A stretch of DNA of 13,352 nt from assembly GCA_026710525.1 (NCBI GenBank), contig JAPOQT010000281.1, positions 1 through 13,352 of the forward strand. Reading direction: 5' to 3'. Numbering within the stretch: position 1 is the first letter of the stretch; each line of letters begins with the position of its first letter. The stretch comes from Pseudomonadota bacterium (GTDB lineage: Bacteria; Bdellovibrionota_B; Oligoflexia; Oligoflexales; Bin106). The notes beneath the pieces are model-generated. The model was not told the DNA's origin. It ran no database searches and worked only from the letters and a program-made list of their open reading frames with translations. Shown here in pieces: positions 6,166-12,438 of this stretch. The translations under genes were made by a program, and so were the position numbers.

Positions 6166-6708
6166 ACTATTTTCTCATAAGAAATAAAACAAACGACACT
6201 TGCAGAAACCCTTCAATATCTGAGATCAGAAGATCAAAGTGAGCAAATATTTTTATAAAATGCAAATAAAAATAATATGGTGTCACGTCATGAGTGATAT
6301 GATTTAAATTTTAAATTCTCAAAATCTGACTAATCTGAAGGTATAGCTAGGAATGACTTTGCAAAGAATAATAATAATGAGGAATACAAGCATAATTGTT
6401 TAGATGCCACTACTTGATGACAACAGAGCCAATATTTTAAACTTAGTAAAAATCCCAACCCACTTGAATAACAGCTTTTTTTGCGCGCGCGACAGCCCTA
6501 TTATTTCTGCAATCATGATATTTTGTCAGGTCTTGTAAATACCACCCCACTAAGTAACCTCTGCTATTTTTCCTTAGAATAAGCGAGATAAGAATGATTT
6601 TTTCAGCAGAAGTTTTTTACCTAGGGTTCTATGCTTTTATTTGTCTAAATATTGCTAGCAGCTATCCTGTCTTCCTTATTTGCTATACTGGGATAGCTTT
6701 TGATGAAA
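6166..6708. other. Intergenic, no convincing gene
   Basis: About 540 nt between the frameshifted Rpn-like gene and the HemW-like gene. It is AT-rich, with a short GCGCGCGCG run near 6482-6491 and a perfect AT palindrome at 6302-6316. Two overlapping minus-strand frames of 40-50 codons exist around 6400-6610, but neither has a ribosome site. No RNA gene or mobile element end could be identified. Confidence 0.6.
6660..6698. repeat. Inverted repeat AGCTATCC / GGATAGCT past the HemW-like stop
   Basis: Perfect 8-bp arms (6660-6667 and 6691-6698) separated by 23 nt, starting 10 nt after the HemW-like stop. In the minus-strand transcript it could form a 3' hairpin, but no U-tract follows in that direction; on the plus strand the arm is followed by TTT only. 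It may be a factor-dependent terminator, a 3' stabilising hairpin or chance. Confidence 0.3.
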
Positions 6709-7944
6709 TTAAGTAGAACTGTGCAAATCGATGTCGCTGCTAGAGCATGGCTGGTAACCAAAGGATTTAAGTATTTCATCAATATAAAGGTATTCATCAA
6801 ACCATAGACTGGGATCAAGTGTGAGTCGATTTGAGGAACAGATAATCAGTTTTTGAGCGATTTGCTCTCGTATGAAAAAACTCCACTGTGGCGACCTTTG
6901 GGATACGTCTTGCAAATAACCTAGTGATACTCCGGAGCTAGTTCTTAAATAGATTAAAAGATGCTCCATAAAAACACTCTCTCTATCCCGCATATCAATG
7001 ATAGCTTTGGCCTGCTTTAGATAATCATTCACCGTAGTCGGCATCTGATGAAGGGGCAGCAAGGTTGCAGGTAAAGCGTAACGTAAACCATACTCTGGAA
7101 CCTCATCAATAAAACCAGCTACGTTGTTATCCAAAAAACTATGACCATCACCACCAATAGCCACGTAGGAACCTTTCAGCCAGTAAAGAACACTAGTATG
7201 AGTACGGGAAAAATGGGTGAGCTCTTCGTGGTAAAAGCCTGATTTTTTTAATTTTTGACGAGCACACTCATAGTATGGAGTAAGTTGTTCTCCTAGACTC
7301 GGCAATGGCAATGAAGGGTTCGTATGTTCGTCTATGCCTTGGCTAGAAGAATCAGCTAATGGCTGATAGTAACTGGATAAACTCAGCTGATCAACACCAT
7401 AGGAAAGTGCTGTACTAAGACACTGCTCAAAATCACTAAGGCTTTGTCCTGGAATACCATAAGTCAAATCAACACCCACTTGCTCAAAGGTATTCCTTGC
7501 GGATCTCAGAGCATGAAGAATATGCTGACTTGCCCAAGTTGCCCCAACAGCATCCAGGAGTTTTGGGTTAAAAGTATGAACCACTACCCCTAATCGATGA
7601 ACACCAAGATGACGCCACTCTTTTAATCTAGTAACTGTGATATCACCAGGAGATACTTCTAAGCTCACTTGGGTATCTTGGCATAGTAAGGGCTGTAATA
7701 AACGAAAAAGTGGCTGATACTCACGATCATATAAACTGGCTGAGTCACCACCCAAATTCAGGCCAGCAAGTTTCAGGTGATGACGGTTAAAATAATCTCG
7801 CCAAAATTCAAGGTGACTTAGAAGAGCATCAAAATAGATGTGTGTTCTTTGCTGTAAAGAGGGCTGATGGGCATCACTAGCCTGATTATCACTCCTCATA
7901 CCCTGAAGATGAATATATAAAAACACTTGATGATGAAGAGTCAT
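6709..7944 (-). CDS. HemW/coproporphyrinogen-oxidase-like protein lacking the radical SAM cysteines
   Basis: A 411-residue protein aligning by eye along the whole HemW family. The strand-1 motif LYIH is at 9-12, the GGG-like segment is GLNLGGDSASLY (61-72), then VSLEVSPGDI (93-102), HRLGVVVHTF (116-125) matching the RxSxGVQSF region, DLTYGIPGQSLSDFE (159-173), and the GFYHEEL...YWLKGSYVAIGGDGHSF region (237-270). A C-terminal HemW-like domain follows with LRTSSGVSL. In HemW, LYIHIPFC is followed by CxxxCxxC binding the [4Fe-4S] cluster; here the site reads LYIHLQGMRSDNQASDA with no cysteine. The five cysteines in the protein (88, 175, 227, 369, 400) are scattered. The frame is intact; ATG 7944 has AGGA at 7949-7952, 4 nt upstream. 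The fold is probably kept as a TIM barrel, but canonical radical SAM chemistry is not possible. It stands alone on its strand, with no heme genes nearby. Confidence 0.85.
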   Translation of the reverse strand: MTLHHQVFLYIHLQGMRSDNQASDAHQPSLQQRTHIYFDALLSHLEFWRDYFNRHHLKLAGLNLGGDSASLYDREYQPLFRLLQPLLCQDTQVSLEVSPGDITVTRLKEWRHLGVHRLGVVVHTFNPKLLDAVGATWASQHILHALRSARNTFEQVGVDLTYGIPGQSLSDFEQCLSTALSYGVDQLSLSSYYQPLADSSSQGIDEHTNPSLPLPSLGEQLTPYYECARQKLKKSGFYHEELTHFSRTHTSVLYWLKGSYVAIGGDGHSFLDNNVAGFIDEVPEYGLRYALPATLLPLHQMPTTVNDYLKQAKAIIDMRDRESVFMEHLLIYLRTSSGVSLGYLQDVSQRSPQWSFFIREQIAQKLIICSSNRLTLDPSLWFDEYLYIDEILKSFGYQPCSSSDIDLHSST

Positions 7945-8050
7945 ATTATCCTGGAATAAAGGTGGATTAAGAGCTCACTCTCCAGAGTAACGCTAACAAT
8001 CATGAAACTGACATTCTGGCATAATTCATATCCGATTTTAAGGATGAACT

Positions 8051-8104
8051 ATGACTCATGATGATATTTTAATATACTACTCTCATTCCCCCCTTTTTTT
8101 TTAA
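8051..8104 (+). CDS. Tiny ORF, 17 codons, with good ribosome site
   Basis: ATG at 8051 is preceded by AAGGA (8040-8044) with 6-nt spacing, the best plus-strand ribosome site in this gap. It encodes MTHDDILIYYSHSPLFF and ends in a C6-T9 homopolymer tract, immediately followed by the hairpin at 8107-8127. It may be the start of a gene lost by frameshift in the homopolymer, a leader peptide, or chance. No function is proposed. Confidence 0.2.
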   Translation: MTHDDILIYYSHSPLFF

Positions 8105-8106
8105 AA

Positions 8107-8127
8107 CGATACAACTATCGATTTTTT
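8107..8127 (+). terminator. Weak hairpin with T-run
   Basis: CGATA (8107-8111) and TATCG (8116-8120) pair around CAAC, flanked by AAAA before and ATTTTTT after. This looks like a short intrinsic terminator for plus-strand transcription, but the 5-bp stem has only two GC pairs and there is no firm gene upstream other than the 17-codon ORF. Confidence 0.25.
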
Positions 8128-8807
8128 AATTATTATAGTTAAAGGTTCTATTTGAAGGCTGACAAGATTTCTAACAGCAGCCAATAGTCTCACTTAAGAA
8201 GCGTAAGGGTAAAGGACATCTAGTGTTTTCCAGACACCAAAAATAAAGTTAAGTTCACATATGAAAACGATGGCTATTTACCTCACCAGCAGCCTAAACT
8301 TTACTAGTACCTACCTTGACTGTTAGGTCTGTATATGAGTTTAAAAATAGTTTCACACATGAGATATTTGGATAGCACAGTTCCTGGAGTCGGTTTTTAA
8401 GTCAAAAATAATGGCAATCCTGAGATAGCAAAATGATCAGCCCTGTTCAAGTTGCGTAAGAGTTCGTTTTTGCTGTTAGTCCCGTTTTTTAGCCAAATCA
8501 CATTTGGTAAAATGAGAATAATAGATTTTATAGTGACATGCCAGAAAAATAAAAAAAAGGATCCGTAACAGCCGAAGTGATGGCGTTAAAGCTTTCTGAC
8601 GAAGAATCATAGGATGCTTATTGTTTTGTCGCACGTCCTTTGGCAGTGGAATATAAAATAAAATTTTTACTTTTTTAAATAGTCGCACCTTGAAAATCCC
8701 ATGTTAACATATGTCTCGCAATAATCTCTAACACTGATTGGCAGAGAGCTTAAGAATTACCACAGCCATCATCATCATTAAGAGTAGCGGGTGTCGCTAG
8801 TCATTAG

Positions 8808-9539
8808 TCATTCGAGCAATTCAGCAGAGAAATCACACAATTCCTCGCCACAGCTGCCCGCTTCATTCACAGTACAGCCAGTGGTTGTAGCATGAGAGAT
8901 AGTACCGAGACTGGATAAAAAACCTAAGTAGCCACCCTTCGTTATAACAGTAATATCTTCTAACTCTGGAGCAAAGTCAGCTGGTTGACGACACACTCTC
9001 TTAACCCACATGGTATAGTTATCCTGATTATGAAAGAACTTCTTAGCTTTATCTGATGACACGGTAAAAGTAATATGACCGTCAGTTATGGTTCCTGCTA
9101 CAAAAGAACCTTTGAAATCGGAACTGGCGGTATCACTTTCTGATGGTGGTACCCGAGACTCAGTGATAGTTCCACTGGTAAACACACATGCTAGGGAAAC
9201 ACATGAGGAGTTACCCGCACTATCATCACAACCAAGCACCCAACTTGTGTGACGACAATCTTCTCCAGAACAAGAATCTGGGCTGGTGGCTTTCGTATAG
9301 TCTCTCATGGCAACTAAATCGAAACGAAATGTCAAACCCTGCTCTGAGTTATCAAGATCTTCGTTATCAGGGTCACTGCTTTCCTCAGGTTCTTGGGAAA
9401 GCAGTTTTCCGCTGGCATCGAGCTGCCCTTGCTTAACTTTGTTGATACCTTGACCATGATCAGTATCGCTTTGATCAGGGTTACAGGCCGCCAGCATCAT
9501 AACGTAACATAACAAAAAGCTAAAAAATCGAAAAATCAT
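8808..9539 (-). CDS. Cysteine-rich lipoprotein of unknown function
   Basis: A predicted lipoprotein of 243 residues. The N-terminus MIFRFFSFLLCYVMMLAAC is a lipoprotein signal peptide with lipobox LAAC; the lipidated cysteine is residue 19, and N at +2 is not the inner-membrane retention aspartate, so outer membrane placement is plausible. An acidic serine-rich linker (EPEESSDPDNEDLDNSEQ) follows, then a beta-rich domain with many cysteines (CSGEDC, CDDSAGNSSC, ACVF, RVCR, GCTVNEAGSC, ELC), probably disulfide-bonded in the periplasm or at the surface. I recognise no family. ATG 9539 is chosen over the in-frame GTG 9569 because AGGA at 9549-9552 lies 9 nt upstream and this start gives a compact signal peptide. 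The gene appears monocistronic. Substrates for the DsbA-like protein in this window would look like this, but a link is only inference. Confidence 0.75.
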   Translation of the reverse strand: MIFRFFSFLLCYVMMLAACNPDQSDTDHGQGINKVKQGQLDASGKLLSQEPEESSDPDNEDLDNSEQGLTFRFDLVAMRDYTKATSPDSCSGEDCRHTSWVLGCDDSAGNSSCVSLACVFTSGTITESRVPPSESDTASSDFKGSFVAGTITDGHITFTVSSDKAKKFFHNQDNYTMWVKRVCRQPADFAPELEDITVITKGGYLGFLSSLGTISHATTTGCTVNEAGSCGEELCDFSAELLE

Positions 9540-9617
9540 TATTTGATATCCTACTCGCTTAGCCCGCACTCACCTATGAATACTAGCTATCAAAATGTGC
9601 TTCTCCATGATCTACTG

Positions 9618-9648
9618 ACCGTCACGGTACAACAGAGTACATGTTGTA
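9618..9648. repeat. Two abutting dyads upstream of the lipoprotein gene
   Basis: ACCGT-C-ACGGT (9618-9628) shares one base with TACAACA-N7-TGTTGTA (9628-9648). Both are perfect and lie 79-109 nt upstream of the lipoprotein ATG, where promoter or operator sites are expected. No convincing -10/-35 pair was found, so the role is open. Confidence 0.35.
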
Positions 9649-9653
9649 GCTAA

Positions 9654-9678
9654 AATGATTTTGTTAGTAAAAATCATT
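9654..9678 (-). terminator. AT-rich hairpin at the end of the nadE-fba-aarF transcript
   Basis: Perfect 9-bp arms AATGATTTT / AAAATCATT with a 7-nt loop. Read on the minus strand it overlaps the TAA ending the coding remnant and is followed by TT, giving a short U-run. With almost no GC pairs it would be a weak intrinsic terminator. Its position at the end of a broken last gene supports the role. Confidence 0.4.
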
Positions 9679-9945
9679 AACTAGGGTTATGTTGCTCAAA
9701 ATAAGTATGGTTCAAGCTGAAATAGCCTTGATCTGCAGAGCCATCACTCGTAGATAGATCAATTGTGAGGTTGCCAAGCAACAAGGTAAACCCATGCTGA
9801 TGATTAATAACACTGGTCTCATGTTAACGAATCCTGACAATGTCTCTTAACATAGCTGTCAAATGAGTATTGTGAGCATCACTCAGCTGCTCTTTTCGGC
9901 TAGCACACCTCGCACCTTATTTGAAACTTCACCACCAGTTGCCAT
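9677..9945 (-). pseudogene. Broken coding remnant downstream of aarF
   Basis: Coding-like minus-strand sequence starting 14 nt after the aarF stop. ATG 9945 gives 20 codons (MATGGEVSNKVRGVLAEKSS) then TGA at 9883-9885. A neighbouring frame carries on with KEQLSDAHNTHLTAMLRDIV, meets TAA at 9824-9826, and continues in the same frame for 48 more codons (NLTIDLSTSDGSADQGYFSL, then NHTYFEQHNP) to TAA at 9677-9679, directly at a hairpin. One frameshift and one stop would have to be repaired to give a single protein of about 90 residues. I do not recognise the product, and the 20-codon piece could be unrelated. The ribosome site at 9945 is poor. Confidence 0.35.
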
Positions 9946-9959
9946 CCGACACAAATAGG

Positions 9960-11375
9960 TTATTTAGATGGTGGTTCTTTCAAATACTCAAGAGCTATCC
10001 GCCGTGGCCCAATTTTAGCTCGTAATATTTTTAGTAAAGTTGTTGTGCCCATAAGCTTGCGATCTATAAACACCGCCTCTTTCGGTGGCGCTCTCATTTG
10101 AAAGGCAACCACCCCATAACGAGCAAGCTTTGAGACCTCATGAATCACACTCAGATCAGACCAATCAAATTCATGACTAGCATACTCACCACTGAGAGCA
10201 CAAGTACCAGCAAACTCCTCGGCAAATGGATGGACAGCTTTGAAAACAATACGACAAAAAATATTCTTCAGCTCTTCACTATCAGAATCCATCATAAAGC
10301 CGATTTTCTTACCATATAAAAGCACCCTAACAGGGTCGTTTTCTAACGCTGCTAAAGCCAGGGAACGAAAGTGGTTAATATAGGTAACCGGAAACTTTCT
10401 GACAGCACCAAAATCAAGCAGATAGAGGGCATCTTGCGGATAACCATCCTCGGTTAACTGGACAATAAAATTACCCACATGAGGATCTGTTTGCACCACT
10501 CGCCAATGAAAAATTTCACGAAACAATAATCTTATTAAACCCAAAGCGAACTGATTTCTTCGGGTCTGAGACAAGCCTTGTACCACAGGATCATCCAGGC
10601 GACGCCCATGAATATGTTCCATAGCAAGTACTGTTTTTGTCGAAAACTCTGGAAACACCTTTGGCACTTTGAGGATAGGGTCATCCGCAAGTAGTTCTTG
10701 ATATTTTTCGAAATTACCCAATTCTCTCGCATAATCCACTTCTTTATAAAGCATCATTTTAATCTCAGCATAAACCCCATCAAAACGCTCTGCATCAGGA
10801 AAGATTTTGAGCAGTGTCATCAGTTTTTTTACCAGAACTAAATCTGACTCAACAGCACTAGCCACTCGAGGATACTGGACCTTAAAAGCCATCGACTGAC
10901 TCTGACCCGTTTGAGCACTGTTTTGAAAAACCTTCGCTGAGTATACTTGACCTAGTGAAGCAGCCCCTAAGGGATGAGGATCAATGTTTAAGCGAGAAAA
11001 CCGCTCTTCTCCCAGAGATCGTCTTATTTTTTTTGTCATCACTGAAAAAGCTACCGGCTTGGAGTCGGATTGGAGGGATTTAAGGATCTTATTTGCCTCT
11101 TCAGGGAAAAAATGCTCGCCATACATCGACAGTAATTGGCCAGCTTTCATGATGCCACCCTTTAACTCCGAAGCTTCATGGACAAAATATTTAATAGCTT
11201 GCTCAAGAAGTTCTTCATAAGACTTTTGCTTAGACTTACGACCCAAAGCGCGGCTAAAAGCTGACTCTACCACCTTAAAACCGGTTTTAATCCCTGCTTT
11301 AACTAATTTAGCCGATCGTAATCGATGAGCAATCTGGGAGATTTCAGTAGAGTAATCTGACGTTTTTTTAGTCAC
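9960..11375 (-). CDS. ABC1/AarF (UbiB/ADCK-like) atypical kinase family protein
   Basis: A member of the ABC1 atypical kinase family (471 residues), linked in other organisms to ubiquinone synthesis or lipid/quinone handling. Visible motifs are the KxGQ signature KAGQ at 77-80 within ELKGGIMKAGQLLSMYGEHF, the alanine-rich nucleotide loop PLGAASLGQVYSA (136-147; family AAAS), the lysine K165 in AFKVQYPR, the glutamate in YKEVDYARE (212), the catalytic-loop equivalent QTDPHVGNF (295-303, D297, N302) and DFG at 321-323. There is no C-terminal membrane hairpin like that of E. coli UbiB, so it is not called ubiB. The GTG start at 11375 lies 3 nt after the fba stop, with AAGG (11383-11386) at 7 nt inside the fba end, so coupled translation with fba is likely. 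No ubi genes are adjacent. Confidence 0.9.
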   Translation of the reverse strand: MTKKTSDYSTEISQIAHRLRSAKLVKAGIKTGFKVVESAFSRALGRKSKQKSYEELLEQAIKYFVHEASELKGGIMKAGQLLSMYGEHFFPEEANKILKSLQSDSKPVAFSVMTKKIRRSLGEERFSRLNIDPHPLGAASLGQVYSAKVFQNSAQTGQSQSMAFKVQYPRVASAVESDLVLVKKLMTLLKIFPDAERFDGVYAEIKMMLYKEVDYARELGNFEKYQELLADDPILKVPKVFPEFSTKTVLAMEHIHGRRLDDPVVQGLSQTRRNQFALGLIRLLFREIFHWRVVQTDPHVGNFIVQLTEDGYPQDALYLLDFGAVRKFPVTYINHFRSLALAALENDPVRVLLYGKKIGFMMDSDSEELKNIFCRIVFKAVHPFAEEFAGTCALSGEYASHEFDWSDLSVIHEVSKLARYGVVAFQMRAPPKEAVFIDRKLMGTTTLLKILRAKIGPRRIALEYLKEPPSK

Positions 11376-11378
11376 GAT

Positions 11379-12404
11379 TTAACCTTTTTGACGACCAAGC
11401 TGGGAACGAAGTGCAGCGGCTTGACCAGCAGAACCAAAAGCCACCATTTTATCTTTCACCACCTCTGTCATGGCTGCCCTAGCCGCTTTAAGATAGTACC
11501 GAGGATCAAAGTTTTTCTTATCACTTGTTAACGCTTTACGCACAGCACCAGTCATAGCAAGACGATTATCCGTGTCAATATTAATTTTTCTCACTCCCAT
11601 TTGAATGGCTTTTTGAATTTCTTGAGTTGGCACACCATAGGTCTGAGGAATTTCGCCACCATGAGCATTGATCACATCAAGGAGCTCTTGGGGCACAGAT
11701 GAAGAGCCATGCATAACCAAATGGGTGTTTGGCAGTAGTTGGTGAATTTGGGCAATTGTCTGCAAGGATAAGATATCCTCAGTCGGCTGTTTGGAAAACT
11801 TGTAAGCTCCATGGCTAGTGCCAATGGCCACAGCTAAAGCATCCACCCCTGTGAGCTTAACAAACTCACAGGCTTCTTCAGGAGAAGTCAAAAGTTGCTC
11901 ACGAGACAATACTCCTTCAGCACCATGACCATCTTCTTTGTCACCAGATCCGGTTTCTAGAGAGCCTAAACAACCTAACTCTCCTTCCACTGACACACCC
12001 ACACTGTGAGCGACATCAACTACTGTTTTGGTTACCCGAACGTTGTATGAAAAATCAGCTGGCGTTTTAGCATCTTCATGTAACGAACCATCCATCATCA
12101 CAGAAGTGAACCCTTGTTTAATAGCCGAATAACATGTGGCCGGACTATTGCCATGATCTTGATGCATCACAATAGGAATATGAGGATACAATTCAATAGC
12201 TGCGAGGAGTAAATGTTTTAAATAACTTTCTTCAGCATAAGCACGGGCTCCTCTTGATGCTTGGATAATCACAGGGGAATCAAGCTCATGAGCCGCCCAC
12301 ATGATCCCTTGTAGTTGTTCCATATTATTGATGTTATAAGCTGCCACACCGTAATCACCTTCAGCGGCGTGATCTAAAACTGTTCTTAGTGATACTAAAG
12401 ACAT
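11379..12404 (-). CDS. fba: Class II fructose-1,6-bisphosphate aldolase, Calvin-cycle subtype
   Basis: Zinc-dependent aldolase cleaving fructose-1,6-bisphosphate to dihydroxyacetone phosphate and glyceraldehyde-3-phosphate, and the reverse, in glycolysis and gluconeogenesis. The 341 residues match the Calvin-cycle subtype of class IIB, which is also used by many organisms that do not fix CO2. Motifs: VMHQDHG (79-85) with catalytic D83 and zinc ligand H84, SVEGELGCLGSLET (138-151), AIGTSHGAYKF (193-203) with zinc ligand H198, VMHGSSSVPQE (230-240) with zinc ligand H232, and KINIDTDNRLAMTGAVR (273-289) binding phosphate/DHAP. The ATG at 12404 has AAGGAG 9 nt upstream. It sits between nadE (34-nt gap) and the AarF-family gene (3-nt gap), so a shared transcript is likely. 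No RuBisCO gene is present in the window. Confidence 0.95.
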   Translation of the reverse strand: MSLVSLRTVLDHAAEGDYGVAAYNINNMEQLQGIMWAAHELDSPVIIQASRGARAYAEESYLKHLLLAAIELYPHIPIVMHQDHGNSPATCYSAIKQGFTSVMMDGSLHEDAKTPADFSYNVRVTKTVVDVAHSVGVSVEGELGCLGSLETGSGDKEDGHGAEGVLSREQLLTSPEEACEFVKLTGVDALAVAIGTSHGAYKFSKQPTEDILSLQTIAQIHQLLPNTHLVMHGSSSVPQELLDVINAHGGEIPQTYGVPTQEIQKAIQMGVRKINIDTDNRLAMTGAVRKALTSDKKNFDPRYYLKAARAAMTEVVKDKMVAFGSAGQAAALRSQLGRQKG

Positions 12405-12413
12405 GGTCTTATT

Positions 12414-12419
12414 CTCCTT
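12414..12419 (-). promoter_or_regulatory. Strong Shine-Dalgarno of fba
   Basis: The minus-strand AAGGAG lies 9 nt before the fba ATG, in the 34-nt gap after the nadE stop, which fixes the fba start. Confidence 0.7.
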
Positions 12420-12438
12420 GGGTTATTGGGTTTTATAT

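Larger units (their letters stand above)
7945..8807. other. Long intergenic stretch without a supported gene
   Basis: About 860 nt upstream of the HemW-like gene and downstream of the lipoprotein gene. It should carry the promoter of the HemW-like gene, but no clear -35/-10 pair was found. Contents noted: a 17-codon plus-strand ORF with a good ribosome site (8051-8104), a weak hairpin plus T-run (8107-8127), a minus-strand 70-codon GTG frame (8476-8688) judged doubtful, and a small TAGCG/CGCTA hairpin at 8785-8799 just past the lipoprotein stop. Confidence 0.6.

Noticed and set aside
6302..6316. Perfect AT-only palindrome ATTTAAA-T-TTTAAAT
   Set aside because: AT-rich palindromes of this length are common by chance in such sequence, and no gene start is close enough to suggest an operator.
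6400..6516. Minus-strand 38-residue ORF starting MIAEIIGLSRAQKKLLF, and an overlapping start-less frame
   Set aside because: No ribosome site, two frames equally open at once, and no recognisable family. It might be a mobile element end, but no inverted partner was found in the window.
8476..8688. Minus-strand 70-codon frame starting at GTG
   Set aside because: Low-complexity Lys/Leu/Ile/Phe-rich translation typical of AT-rich non-coding DNA, only a distant GGGA as ribosome site, and no neighbours to support it.
8785..8799. TAGCG-N5-CGCTA hairpin just after the lipoprotein stop
   Set aside because: Only a 5-bp stem and no T-run on the minus strand, so it does not qualify as an intrinsic terminator.
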